A program made the translations under genes and the position numbers. This document shows, piece after piece, positions 8,363 through 19,100 of a DNA stretch of 64,000 nucleotides. Position 1 is the stretch's first letter, and every line of letters starts with the position of its first letter. Origin of the DNA: Candidatus Latescibacterota bacterium (GTDB taxonomy: Bacteria; Latescibacterota; UBA2968; UBA8231); contig JAJEFJ010000104.1 in the NCBI GenBank assembly GCA_022820485.1, positions 178,968-242,967 on the forward strand, in the 5' to 3' direction. The notes under the pieces are model-generated. The model was not told the origin of the DNA, ran no database searches, and worked only from the letters and a program-made list of their open reading frames with translations.

Positions 8363-10258
8363 ATGCGCTACGCTACCCGCTTCAACGGCACCCCCGTGTC
8401 CGTCACTCTCACGGCGGACCCAGCGTTGGACGACCGGCAACTCGACGCCCCTAGCACCTATGCGGATGACCGCTACGAGTACTCCTGCACCGAAACGCCG
8501 CTCGGCCCCAAAAGTCTGCTACTGAAATTGCAATTGCGCCGGGCGGATGGCAGCCCATTCAAGGTCACCGCGTTCAAAGCAGAAGCCGCAGTCCCCGGCC
8601 TAGACCTACACCGCGTCTTCGTCCCCGTGCTACACGAAGCCATTGGCAAGCGCGACCTAATCAGCCTGCCTTGGGGCGTCGAGGAGCGCACCTTCACTTC
8701 TTGGTCCTTCCCCTTCGTCGCCGCGCTAAACCGCTTTGACCAGAACCGCTTCTGCATGGGCTTTATGGACCACGTCCATGCGGCGGATACCCGTCATAGC
8801 TGCTACGACGAAGACGCCAACATGTCCTTGCAGCGCCTCTTCGATCCTGCTCCCCGCGAAACGAGCGTCTGGGAAGAGACGCTCTACCTGTCCTGCGAGG
8901 ACCGCCCCGTCTTCGACGAGGTGCGCGCCTTCTCGCGCGCCTACGACGAGCTGCACAAAGTCGCCCTGCCGCCAGCGCCGCCCTCGGTGTGGGAGCCGGT
9001 CTGGTGCTCCTGGTACGGCATCAAAAACGATGTCGATGCCGACTATATCCGCTCTATGGTGCCCCTGCTCAAAGAATGGGGCATCGGCAATATCATCGTC
9101 GATGCAGGCTGGTTCAAAGGCGACGGCTTCGACCCCGACACCGGTCACTACATTCCCGACGCAAGCAAATTCCCCGACCTCAAGGGCCTCGTCGAAGAGG
9201 TCCAATCCGAGGGCTTGACCATCCTGCTGTGGTGCGCGCCGCTGTTCAATATCAGCGATCTGGCCGACGTGCCCTTCATAAAAGCGCACCGTTTCCAAGC
9301 CGCAGACTCCGACGAAGCGAACAACTTCCTCTGTCCCCGCTGCCCTGCGGTGCGCCAATACGCCTATCGCACGGTCAAACACCTGATGCAGACCTACGGC
9401 TGCAACGGCCTCAAAATCGACTTCATCGACCCGCTGCAAGACCGCGCCAGCCTGCCCTGCACCGCCGATCACGAGCACGATATCGCCGACTACGGCGAGG
9501 CCGTGTACGACTTACTCCAAGGCATCTACCAAGCCGCCACGCAAGTGCGCGCCGACGCCCTGCTCGAATACCGCATGAACTACTCGACGCTCGCCACCCG
9601 GCCCTTTGCCACCAGCCACCGCGCCCAAGACGCACCCTTCGATCCCGACCACATCCGCCGCATGTGTACTCGGCTCAAAAGCTATATCCTCAACCCAGAA
9701 GCTGGCCGCGAGGGCAACGTGGCCGTGCATACGGACCCAGCCTATTGGTTACCCGAGGAAAGCCCCGCAAACGTCGCCCGCTTTATGGCCAGCCTCGTCA
9801 CAAGTGCCGCGCCCATGCTCTCGATGGATTTGCGCACTTTGCCCGCAGAGCACCAGCGCATCACCCGCGCTTGGCTCGCCTTTTATCGCCAGCACCGCGA
9901 CTTGTTGCTCTTCGGTCGCCATCAGCTTCTCAGCGCCGATTCGCACCACTCACTCTTTTCCGTACATCTCGGCGACGAGGCACTCTGGGGCGCTTTCACC
10001 CCCACCTTCCCCGGCGTACTCGCAGTGCCATCGGAGAATATCCGCCGCATGTGGATTCTCAACGGCGGTGCCCAAGAGCGTCTCTATACCCGTCTAGAAG
10101 GCGTCGAAGGTGCATGCCTCCAAGCCGAGGTTTACGACCGTGGGCTAGAAAAGTCCGCTATCCTCAAATTACCAGTGGAAGACCGTGCCGTTATCCTAGA
10201 TCTTCCAGTGGAAATCGGCGGTGCCCTTGAACTACAGTCAGGTAGTGAATGTCTCTAA
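8363..10258 (+). CDS. GH36/melibiase-type alpha-galactosidase-like glycoside hydrolase
   Basis: 631 residues without a signal peptide, so cytoplasmic. An N-terminal beta-sandwich is followed by a TIM barrel beginning VWCSWYGIKNDV (residues about 212-225). IIVDAGWFKGDGFDPDTG and GLKIDFIDPLQD follow, the latter carrying the presumed nucleophile Asp of clan GH-D. RAQDAPFDPDHIRR may hold the acid/base Asp. Family members hydrolyse alpha-galactosides with retention; the exact substrate is not clear. It lies between two FG-GAP/UnbV secreted proteins (4-base gap upstream, 10-base overlap downstream), suggesting a glycan-use operon. Confidence 0.8.
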   Translation: MRYATRFNGTPVSVTLTADPALDDRQLDAPSTYADDRYEYSCTETPLGPKSLLLKLQLRRADGSPFKVTAFKAEAAVPGLDLHRVFVPVLHEAIGKRDLISLPWGVEERTFTSWSFPFVAALNRFDQNRFCMGFMDHVHAADTRHSCYDEDANMSLQRLFDPAPRETSVWEETLYLSCEDRPVFDEVRAFSRAYDELHKVALPPAPPSVWEPVWCSWYGIKNDVDADYIRSMVPLLKEWGIGNIIVDAGWFKGDGFDPDTGHYIPDASKFPDLKGLVEEVQSEGLTILLWCAPLFNISDLADVPFIKAHRFQAADSDEANNFLCPRCPAVRQYAYRTVKHLMQTYGCNGLKIDFIDPLQDRASLPCTADHEHDIADYGEAVYDLLQGIYQAATQVRADALLEYRMNYSTLATRPFATSHRAQDAPFDPDHIRRMCTRLKSYILNPEAGREGNVAVHTDPAYWLPEESPANVARFMASLVTSAAPMLSMDLRTLPAEHQRITRAWLAFYRQHRDLLLFGRHQLLSADSHHSLFSVHLGDEALWGAFTPTFPGVLAVPSENIRRMWILNGGAQERLYTRLEGVEGACLQAEVYDRGLEKSAILKLPVEDRAVILDLPVEIGGALELQSGSECL

Positions 10259-12168
10259 TTCTAATTCTCTTGTTTTTGTCGGCGGCGCTCCAAGTCGGAG
10301 CAACCGATCCGCCCACTGCTGTCGGCGTCCCCCCAAAAGTGCTGGATCCCCCTTGGCTGGAGACACGTCGCCAAGCCCAAGTAGCCGCAGCCGCAGACTA
10401 TGCGGTCTTCTGCGATTTCAGCTTCACCGACCGCCAGCCCACCAGCGGCATCGCCTTCCACCACCGCATCGGCGATGACTCGGGGCGGCACTACCGGCCC
10501 AATCACTACGACCACGGCAATGGAATTGCCTTAGCAGATGTCGATAGTGACGGACGCACGGACCTCTACTTCGTCAACCAAACCGGGCCGAACGGGTTGT
10601 GGCGCAACGCGGGCGGCGGCCAATTCGCCGACATCACCGAGCGGGGCGGCGTGGCGCTCGCAGACCGCATCGGCGTGACCGCTTCCTTCGCCGACCTAGA
10701 CAACGACGGAGCACCTGACCTGTACGTCACCAACGTGCGCGTGGGCAATGTTCTCTTTCGCAACCAAGGCGACGGGCGCTTTGCGGACATTTCACAAGCG
10801 TCTGACCTCAATCACCAAGGGCACTCTTCGGCGGCCCTCTTCTTCGACTACGACCGCGACGGACAGCTCGACCTCTTCTTGACCAATGTTGGGCAGTACA
10901 CCGAGCGCGGCGATCCAATCGCGGTTATTGGCTTTGCGCCCGAGGAACAACCGACACAGCATCACTACTACGTCGGCTTCAAAGACGCCTTTGCCGGCCA
11001 CCTCAAGCCCGAGCGCACCGAGCCGAGCCTGCTCTTCCGCAATGCGGGCGAAAATCGCTTTGTCGATGTGACCGAAGAGGTTGGGATCAAGGCCGATGGT
11101 TGGTCCGGCGACGCCATGCCGCTAGACGCCAACGAAGACGGCTGGCCAGACCTGTACGTGCTCAACATGCAGGGGCACGACCAATACTACGAAAACGACC
11201 GTGGCCAGCGCTTTATCGACAAGAGCCTAGCGGTCTTCCCGCGCACGCCGTGGGGGGCCATGTCGGCTCAGATCCTCGACTTTGACAACGACGGCCACCA
11301 AGACCTCTACATCACCGACATGCACTCGGACATGAGCGAGGATATCGGACCGGAGCGCGAAAAGCTCAAATCGCGCATGCAGTGGACCGAGAGCTTCCTC
11401 CGCTCGGGCGGGCGCAGCATCTACGGCAACGCCTTCTACCACCGCCAAGCCGACGGCACCTACGCCGAGATCTCCGACTCCATCGGCGCGGAAAACTACT
11501 GGCCTTGGGGACTGAGCGCGGGCGACCTCAACGCCGACGGATACGAAGATGTCTTTATCACCGCCAGCATGAACTACGCCTTCCGCTACGCAGTCAACTC
11601 CCTGTTGCTCAACGACCGCGGCAAGGGCTTCCTCGACGCCGAATTTGCCCTTGGCGTCGAGCCGCGACGCGAGGGGCGCACGGCCATGCCGTGGTTTGCC
11701 TTAGACTGCGCTGGGGAATATGCAACCCATCCCGACTGCGAGGGGCGCAGCGGCCCCCACGTCTTCTGGGGTGCGCTGGGATCGCGCGCGTCGGCACTGG
11801 CGGACTTGGACGACGACGGCGACTTAGACATCGTCACCAATGAATTCAATGCGCCGCCGCTGCTGTTAATCAGCGATCTGAGCGACCAAAAAGCGGATCT
11901 CAACTTTCTCAAGCTCCGCCTGATCGGCACCCGCTCCAACCGCGATGGCCTCGGCGCGGTTATCAACGTCCACACCCGTTCCCAAACCTACACCCGAGTA
12001 CACGACGGCAAGTCCGGTTATCTCTCGCAGAGTCTCTTGCCGCTCTACTTCGGACTCGGGTCGGCCAGCACCGTCGAGCACATCGAAGTGCAGTGGCCCT
12101 CTGGTACCGCGCAGACCGTCGCCGGTCCCATCGAGAGCAACCAACTCGTCGAAATCAGGGAGCCGTAG
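10249..12168 (+). CDS. Exported FG-GAP/UnbV protein (CRTAC1-like)
   Basis: 639 residues. A signal peptide (MSLILILLFLSAALQVGA) leads to at least seven Asp-rich FG-GAP repeats (DVDSDGRTDLYF, DLDNDGAPDLYV, DYDRDGQLDLFL, DANEDGWPDLYV, DFDNDGHQDLYI, DLNADGYEDVFI, DLDDDGDLDIVT) and a C-terminal ASPIC/UnbV module with EHIEVQWPSG. It is a paralogue in architecture of the protein two genes upstream. The start overlaps the end of the alpha-galactosidase gene by 10 bases, indicating translational coupling. Its 3' end overlaps the convergent membrane spermidine-synthase gene by 14 bases. Confidence 0.85.
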   Translation: MSLILILLFLSAALQVGATDPPTAVGVPPKVLDPPWLETRRQAQVAAAADYAVFCDFSFTDRQPTSGIAFHHRIGDDSGRHYRPNHYDHGNGIALADVDSDGRTDLYFVNQTGPNGLWRNAGGGQFADITERGGVALADRIGVTASFADLDNDGAPDLYVTNVRVGNVLFRNQGDGRFADISQASDLNHQGHSSAALFFDYDRDGQLDLFLTNVGQYTERGDPIAVIGFAPEEQPTQHHYYVGFKDAFAGHLKPERTEPSLLFRNAGENRFVDVTEEVGIKADGWSGDAMPLDANEDGWPDLYVLNMQGHDQYYENDRGQRFIDKSLAVFPRTPWGAMSAQILDFDNDGHQDLYITDMHSDMSEDIGPEREKLKSRMQWTESFLRSGGRSIYGNAFYHRQADGTYAEISDSIGAENYWPWGLSAGDLNADGYEDVFITASMNYAFRYAVNSLLLNDRGKGFLDAEFALGVEPRREGRTAMPWFALDCAGEYATHPDCEGRSGPHVFWGALGSRASALADLDDDGDLDIVTNEFNAPPLLLISDLSDQKADLNFLKLRLIGTRSNRDGLGAVINVHTRSQTYTRVHDGKSGYLSQSLLPLYFGLGSASTVEHIEVQWPSGTAQTVAGPIESNQLVEIREP

Positions 12169-14668
12169 CGCGTCCGCGCAGTTGTTTGAGTCCGCGCAGC
12201 GCGCCGCGCTCTCCGGGGTCTATTTCCCGCGCCTGCACAAAGGCCGCTGCCGCTCGTTCCCCATCCTTTTCGAGCAAGGCAATCGTTCCAAGCACAGTGT
12301 GCCGCCGGGCGGCCAAGCGCCGTTCGAGTGTTTCGACAATCTCCGTGGGAACGTCTGCCGAGAGGTACGGTCGCGGATGGACGACTAGATGCTCGACCAA
12401 GCTCTTGAGCACGGGTAGGCCTCCGCTGGTGCCACGGCGACGGCGGTCGGTAAAGCTGATGTACGGGCGGTCGTCCGTATTGATCGGCCCGCTACCCGCG
12501 TAGGCCGCTAGCTCCTTTTCGCCCAACACTAAGGCGCTCAAAAAAGAAGGCGAATCGCCCAAATCCACCGAGCGCAAATTCGCCCGCACCGCCGGCTGCC
12601 CTAGCTTGCGTTCAAGCGCCGCGTAGTCTATGTGCAGTACACTTGGCATGCCCAGCAAGATCGAGTACTGATGAGTCAACCACAGCGAAGCGTGCGGATA
12701 CACTGCCCGGAAGGTCCGCAAAATCATCTTGTAGTCCTCCACCGACAGCCCGTGCAGCGGCAGCCACTGCGCTACCAGCCCGTCCGGGCCGACGCGGCCG
12801 CGGCAAAGCCGATAGAACTCCTCCGTATAGAGCACCCAGCTATCAGCCGTGCCCGGATGCGTGGCGTCGCAGATGATGGCGTCGTATTGTCGCTGCGTGC
12901 GCAGCACGTGGTTGCGGCCGTCTTCAGCGACCAGTTCGATGGGCGCTTGATCGAGGCGGGTGGCGATCTGGCGGTTGTAGCGAGCAAAATAGGGCGCAGC
13001 TCGCGGGACACCCGGTACCAACTCGGCGCAATCGAGCCGCTCCGGTTCGTGCAACTCGGCTGCGGACAGGGTGATGCCGCCGCCAAAAGCAATGACCAAC
13101 ACCTCGGCTGGATCGGGGTGCAAAACCAGCGGCAAGTGCCCTAGCAGGCGGAAGGTCTGCAACGAGGCGTAGTCAGTGGGGACCTCGCCGCCGCCGTTGA
13201 CCTTGAGGATTCGCACGCCGTCCTGTTTCTGGTGAACCGAGACCGTGGCACCAGCGCCCTCGTCCCAGTAGAGCAAGCGGCTGTTTGGCTCGGACCAGTG
13301 GAACAACTCGACGAAGAGGCCGGCCGGCAAGAGCAGCATCAAGACCAGCCCCAGCGCCAAACCGCCGACCGTGCGCACGGCCTTTCTGCGCAACTGCGCC
13401 GCCGGGTCCAGCGCCAAAATCACCGCGCCGACGGCGATATTAACCCACGCCAACACCTCGATGCTCCGATAGGTGCCCAGCAGAGGCAACAACACAAATC
13501 CGGCGACCAGAGCACCGGCAATAGCTCCCAGCGTATTGGCGGCGTACACCGTGCCGACGCCGCGCCCTAGCTGCTCAATGCGCGGGATGCACACCTTAGC
13601 CGCAATCGGAAAGAGCAACCCCATCAGCAGCGTCGCCGGGAGCATCACGACGAACGCGGCGACGAACAGTTTGGACAGATGGCCCTCCCACGACAGCGCA
13701 CCGCCCCACGCCTCGACGATATAGGGTATGCTGCCAAAGGCGGCAATCGAGCTTAGGCCGCACAGCCCGATGAGCAGTTCCACCGCGCCAAAGGCAGCCA
13801 GCGGCGTGCGCCAGCGATCGATCAAGCGCGCCCCGAGCGCGGCCCCACCAGCCAACCCCAACAGGAAGGCGACGAGGATCGTGCTCAGGGTTTGGGCAGT
13901 GGCACTCTGCAGGAGCATCGCCAAAAGCCGCGTCCACAGCACCTCGTAGCCGAGGGCCACAAACCCCGAAAGCGCAAATCCCCCCAAGACCAATCGGCCC
14001 TCCAAGGTGGTAGGCACCGCATCCCGCTCTACGCCCGGCTGCTCCTGCTGGCCATCGCGGCTCCAGCGATAGGCGACCAAGGCGATAATCAGGTTGCCAG
14101 CCGCCGCCGCGTACGTGGTGCCGCTGACTCCCAGATGTTCGAGCGCGAAAAAGGCCGCCACCGCGCATCCTGCGGCCGCGCCTAGGGTATTGGCCGCATA
14201 CAAGCGTCCCATATCCCCGCCGACTCGCTCCAAGCGATGCGCCACGGCCTTGCTCAGCGTCGGCAGAGTGGCACCCATGAGGGTCGTCGGCACCAGCAGC
14301 AGCGCGAACGCGAGCACCAAGCGGACGAGCACAAAGGCCCCGTCTATCCCCTGCAAAGAGCCGTATAGCGCCGTGTACACCTCGTCTAAACCCGCAAGCA
14401 AAAGCGGGAATATCAGAGCGAAGACGCCGATGCCCAGTTCCAACAGCGCGTAGAGCCGCAAACCGTTGCCTCGACGATCGGCCACCCGACCGCACCAATA
14501 GCTACCCAAGGCAAGACCGGCCATAAAGGCAGCTAGGACAATACTGACGGCAAACGTGCTGACCCCGAACACGGGCATCAACATGCGCACCCAGACGACC
14601 TGATAGACGAGGGAAAAGGCCCCAGAAAAAAAGAACAGGATCAGCAGGGCCAAGGGGGTTTTGTTCAC
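12155..14668 (-). CDS. Membrane-bound spermidine synthase-like fusion protein
   Basis: About 837 residues. The first 500 contain a dozen or more hydrophobic helices in an MFS-like arrangement in two halves (ALGSYWCGRVADRRGNG and ALGARLIDRWRTP echo each other). Then comes a spermidine-synthase-type Rossmann domain with VLVIAFGGGITLSA (cofactor loop) and YDAIICDATHPG, and a short TPR-like tail. The canonical second catalytic Asp after the D-x-x motif is His here (DATHP), so polyamine synthesis is not assured; this family often has unknown activity. GTG at 14668 (VNKTPLALLILFFF) is preferred over a start 45 codons upstream because it begins right at the first membrane helix, with GGATCGG before it. 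Confidence 0.75.
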   Translation of the reverse strand: MNKTPLALLILFFFSGAFSLVYQVVWVRMLMPVFGVSTFAVSIVLAAFMAGLALGSYWCGRVADRRGNGLRLYALLELGIGVFALIFPLLLAGLDEVYTALYGSLQGIDGAFVLVRLVLAFALLLVPTTLMGATLPTLSKAVAHRLERVGGDMGRLYAANTLGAAAGCAVAAFFALEHLGVSGTTYAAAAGNLIIALVAYRWSRDGQQEQPGVERDAVPTTLEGRLVLGGFALSGFVALGYEVLWTRLLAMLLQSATAQTLSTILVAFLLGLAGGAALGARLIDRWRTPLAAFGAVELLIGLCGLSSIAAFGSIPYIVEAWGGALSWEGHLSKLFVAAFVVMLPATLLMGLLFPIAAKVCIPRIEQLGRGVGTVYAANTLGAIAGALVAGFVLLPLLGTYRSIEVLAWVNIAVGAVILALDPAAQLRRKAVRTVGGLALGLVLMLLLPAGLFVELFHWSEPNSRLLYWDEGAGATVSVHQKQDGVRILKVNGGGEVPTDYASLQTFRLLGHLPLVLHPDPAEVLVIAFGGGITLSAAELHEPERLDCAELVPGVPRAAPYFARYNRQIATRLDQAPIELVAEDGRNHVLRTQRQYDAIICDATHPGTADSWVLYTEEFYRLCRGRVGPDGLVAQWLPLHGLSVEDYKMILRTFRAVYPHASLWLTHQYSILLGMPSVLHIDYAALERKLGQPAVRANLRSVDLGDSPSFLSALVLGEKELAAYAGSGPINTDDRPYISFTDRRRRGTSGGLPVLKSLVEHLVVHPRPYLSADVPTEIVETLERRLAARRHTVLGTIALLEKDGERAAAAFVQAREIDPGERGALRGLKQLRGRATAP

Positions 14669-14837
14669 GGCCGATCCTTTGTATAGCAATCCGCAGTCAT
14701 TTACAAATGATAAGCATGGGTTGATTCCCCAACACTTGCAAAAAGTCATTCCAACGAAAGCCCCAATCCAGAGGAACGGTCTGTGTGGCGATTTTCTTTC
14801 CAAATTCGCACCGACCAGTTTCGTGCTAATTACGTTA

Positions 14838-14866
14838 TTGAGTAAAATTACTCAGTAGTGTAATTT
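14838..14866 (+). promoter_or_regulatory. Promoter with embedded palindrome before the ATPase pair
   Basis: TTGAGT (14838-14843) and TAATTT (14861-14866) are 17 bases apart. The -10 box ends only 7 bases before the ATG at 14874 and no Shine-Dalgarno sequence is present, which would suit a leaderless mRNA. A perfect palindrome TGAGTAA-AA-TTACTCA (14839-14854) covers the -35 box and spacer and could be an operator. Motif evidence only. Confidence 0.4.
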
Positions 14867-14873
14867 AATCTGT

Positions 14874-16124
14874 ATGACACCCTTCCAACGCCCTCAAGTC
14901 GCTACACTCTGTCGCCGGTTTGCCGAGCCGCCCCGGCAGCTTATTGCCCTGTTCGGGCCGCGCCAAACCGGCAAGACCACGATTGTGCGCCAAGCACTGC
15001 GGCAGATTGACCTCGGAAGCCGCTACTTGGCTGTCGATGAACCCGACTCTACCGAATTTCGCGTCCCATCCGCTACGACGGAGGTGACCTTCCTTGCGCC
15101 ACAAGTGCGAGACGCGGAATGGCTGGTGCGCCACTGGGAAGAAGCCCGGCGCGAGGCAGAACAATTGGGGGGATTCGTGCTGGTGTTCGACGAGATTCAG
15201 AAGGTTCCCCAGTGGTCGGAGACCATCAAGGGCTTGTGGGACGCCGACCGCGCCCGTGGTTGCCCCTTGCACGTGGTCATCCTCGGCTCGGCCCCGCTGC
15301 TCATGCAGTCGGGATTGAGCGAGAGCCTCGCCGGCCGCTTTGAATCTATTCGCGTCGCGCACTGGTCGTTCGACGAAATGTCCGCGGCCTTCGACTTCGA
15401 CCTGCCGCATTACTTCTACTTCGGCGGCTACCCAGGCGCGGTCCCATTCGTCCGTGACCCGGACCGGTGGCGCGATTATATCCTCGGCGCGCTCGTCGAG
15501 CCGAACATTGAGCGTGACCTCCTCGCGATGACCCGAGTGGACAAACCGGCGCTGCTGAAGCGGCTTTTTGAGTTGGGAGCCGTCTATTCCGGGCAGATCC
15601 TGTCGTACACCAAGATGCTGGGGCAACTCCAAGACGCTGGGAATACGACCACCCTAGCGCGCTACCTCGATTTGCTCGCGAGCGCCGGATTGCTTGCTGG
15701 GGTGTCGAAATACGCGGGTCGAGTACATCGGGTTCGCGCTTCAAGCCCCAAGCTCAATGTACTCAACACGGCTCTGATGACCGCCGGTTCAGGATATTCC
15801 TTCGCTGAGGCGCAGGCAGACCGCAGTTTCTGGGGGCGCATCGTCGAGAGCGCGGTCGGCGCGCACCTGTTCAACACCGCAACATCCGACATCCGTCTTC
15901 ACTACTGGCGAGACGGGTCGCATGAAGTTGACTTCGTCCTGCAACGGGGTGATCGAATCGTCGCCATCGAAGTAAAGAGCGGCGCGAAGAGGATGCCCTT
16001 GGGAGGCATGGACGAGTTTGAGCAGCGCTTTAGTCCCCATCGCTCGCTGCTCGTTGGGAAAGGCGGGATACCGCTCAATGAGTTTCTCACAGTGCCCGCT
16101 CATTACTGGTTCGAGGAAACATGA
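14874..16124 (+). CDS. AAA ATPase of the DUF4143 family
   Basis: 416 residues. Walker A is GPRQTGKTT at 28-36 and Walker B is VFDEIQKVPQW near 104-114, the combination typical of the archaeal-type AAA_14/DUF4143 family. The C-terminal part (VDFVLQRGDRIVAIEVKSG, about 355-375) has the D...E-x-K pattern of the nuclease-like fold that ends these proteins. Family members are common but poorly characterised, often in accessory or toxin-antitoxin/defence settings. The stop overlaps the next gene's start as ATGA, so the two are translationally coupled. There is no ribosome site in front of the ATG, which fits the possible leaderless promoter just upstream. Confidence 0.8.
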   Translation: MTPFQRPQVATLCRRFAEPPRQLIALFGPRQTGKTTIVRQALRQIDLGSRYLAVDEPDSTEFRVPSATTEVTFLAPQVRDAEWLVRHWEEARREAEQLGGFVLVFDEIQKVPQWSETIKGLWDADRARGCPLHVVILGSAPLLMQSGLSESLAGRFESIRVAHWSFDEMSAAFDFDLPHYFYFGGYPGAVPFVRDPDRWRDYILGALVEPNIERDLLAMTRVDKPALLKRLFELGAVYSGQILSYTKMLGQLQDAGNTTTLARYLDLLASAGLLAGVSKYAGRVHRVRASSPKLNVLNTALMTAGSGYSFAEAQADRSFWGRIVESAVGAHLFNTATSDIRLHYWRDGSHEVDFVLQRGDRIVAIEVKSGAKRMPLGGMDEFEQRFSPHRSLLVGKGGIPLNEFLTVPAHYWFEET

Positions 16125-19100
16125 GCATGATCGTTCTCCGTACCTGCACCGAGATTTCGGCAAGGAATGAGGATCAACATCGGGAGAAGAAGTCTCGGCC
16201 TCTCGAAGCGTTCCGGGATGTGCCAGCCTATGTGTTGCTCGGCGATCCTGGGGCAGGCAAGACGACTACGTTTGAGGCCGAGCGCGAGGTGCTTGGGGAG
16301 AAGACCTACCTGATTACAGCCCGCGACTTTCTGACCTTCAACCCCCAGAGCCATCCCGAATGGCGCGACAAGACGCTCTTTATCGACGGATTGGATGAAA
16401 TCCGCGTCGGCGCGAACGACGCTCGCACACCCTTTGACCAGATCCGTGGGCGTCTCGACGAGTTGGGGAAGCCGCGCTTTCGCCTCTCGTGTCGGGAGGC
16501 GGACTGGCTAGGGGCAAACGATCAGAAGCATATAGAATCCGTCTCGTCTGACTCCAGGGTGACAGTCCTGCGCCTTAATCCCCTGACGGATTCGGATATT
16601 GCCGACATCCTGAACGAACGACCGGACATCGGCGATGCTCAGACATTCATCGCCTTAGCCAAAGACCGGGGAGTTGACGGGCTGCTGGCGAATCCACAGA
16701 CCCTCAATATGTTGGCCGATGTTGTGGCCCAAGGCGGCGGGTGGCCGAAAAGCCGTAAAGAGACTTTCGAGATGGCTTGCGGTCAGATGGTTCGCGAACA
16801 CAACGAGGAACATCAAGCGGCACAGGCGTCAAACAGTCCACCTGCACCCGACCGGTTCCTTGATGCCGCCGGACGGCTTTGTGCCGTTCAGTTAATTTCG
16901 GGTGCCGCCGGGTACACGTTGCGCGGCCAAGCGGACGAAGATTATCCCGCTCTGGACCAGTGCAACTACGATAGCTCCGAAGCGCTCCGTTCCGCACTCG
17001 CCACGAAGCTATTCAAGGGCGCATCCAATAACCGCTTCACCCCGGTCCATCGCCACATCGCCGAATTCCTCGGTGCTCGGCACCTCGCCGGAGTCATCAA
17101 TAGCGGGCTTCCCGCTCGGCGCGTGATCTCTCTGATTGCGGGAGAGGACGGCACCGTGGTTACAGAGATGAGGGGCTTGTCCGCTTGGCTCGCGGCCCAT
17201 TGCAAGGACGCCCGGGCGGATCTCATCGAACGCGATCCCATTGGCGTCGGGCTATACGGCGACATCCGCGAGTTTTCCACTGACGAGAAACGTGCGCTGC
17301 TGGAATCCTTACACCACGAGAGGGTCCGGCTCCGTTCTGTGTTTCTGAAGACCGCGCCCTTTGGTGCGCTCGTCACGCCCGATATGGAACCCGTGATTGA
17401 GGAAATCCTGACTGACAATAATCTTATTCAAGACAACCAGATGTTTACCGAATTCGTATTGGACGTTTTGACGAAAGGCGAACCCCTGCCGAGTCTTTCC
17501 GAACTTTTGCTCAAAATCGTCCGCGACGACACATGGGAGTCGGACATCAATACATTGGCCCTCGATGCCTTTATCCACAATTGCTCAGACAGCGAGGACA
17601 AAATGAGCAAGCTCAAAGCGCTGCTAGAAGATATTCAAAACGGGAGCGCCTCCGTTTCCAACAACGAGCTTCTCGGCACTTTGCTAACCCAACTCTACCC
17701 CCAAGAGTTACCGCCAGAGGAAGTGTGGGACTACCTGAACTCGGGATCCACCGGGAGATACTGTCTGTTCTGGGAGATTGACCTTATCGAGAAGTCCTCG
17801 GACGAGCAGGTAGGTGAACTTCTCGACCATTTGCAGCAGAGGCTTCCCAGCTTGCGGCTTGCTCTGGATGTCTGGGATTTGAGCGACCTTCTCCTAAAGC
17901 TCTTGGTTCGCGGCCTGAAAGCACACGGAGAGGAACTAGAAACCAAGCGTCTCTACGACTGGCTCAATGCGAATTTCGCAGAGAATCAGGACGAATTCTG
18001 GGGCAGTGACGAAGAAGCCATCCAAGAGATACGCTTGTGGCTAGAGCAACATCCTGAAGTTCAGAAGGCCGTCGTCATGGAAGGACTAGAGCGGTGGCAC
18101 GAATCCGACGAGTGGCAACATTTCGTTTTTAATGGCTATCATCGCCTGTACGGTGCCAGTCCACCGCCCGACTTCGGCTGTTGGTGCCTAAAGCAGGCCG
18201 TCTCCATGGCGGACACCAAACCGCGAGTTGCCAAACTCCTGCTCGAATGGGCTTTCTCGGCCCATACCGATCAAATCGGCAACGAGGGCTTGTCTCTCGA
18301 AGTCCTACAAGAATACACGCAGAGGAACGAGACGCTAGCGGCGTACTTGAATCAACTGCTTACTCCTCCGTCCACTTCGCCACGACAACAGGAATTGCAA
18401 GAACGGGACAGACAATACGCCGAAGATCGAAATCAGCAAGAGGAACAATGGCTTGAATATGTCCGCTCCAATGAGGCTGCACTGCGTGAGAACCGAGCCG
18501 CCCCTTCTCTACTTCACAAAATAGCCGATAAGTACTTCGGGCGCTTCTTCCGTCGCAGCGGCGACGCCGGACTGAAGGCCATAGAGGGGTGGCTCCAAGG
18601 CGACCGGGCTTTGATTGATGCCACACTTCAGGGCCTTCAGGGAATGATCAGCCGGGAGGACGTCCCGGACATCGATGAAATTCTCGGCCTTCAAAAAAGA
18701 GGCCGCATGCACTATCTCGACCTGCCTTTCCTAGCAGGCTTGGCGGAACTCGAAAGGATAGCACCAGAAGAAGATCTATCCCGATGGGACGACGACCGAA
18801 TTCGCAAGGCGATTGCATTCTATTACTGTACGCCCCACATGGATTATCTGCCCGGATGGTATCGACGATTACTTGCGGTACGTCCCGAGATCGTCGCCGA
18901 GGTACAGGTGCAATTCGCCACTTGTGAGTTCCGCCGTGGTCACGAACATGTCATCTACAAGCTCAGGGAACTCGCGCACGACCCGGCCCATGCTCAAGTC
19001 GCCAAATACGCGAGCCTGCCACTGCTGTGCGCCTTTCCGACTCGCTGCAAGCTGAAGCAGATTCAATCACTGGACTATATGCTTTGGGCCGCAATTCAGT

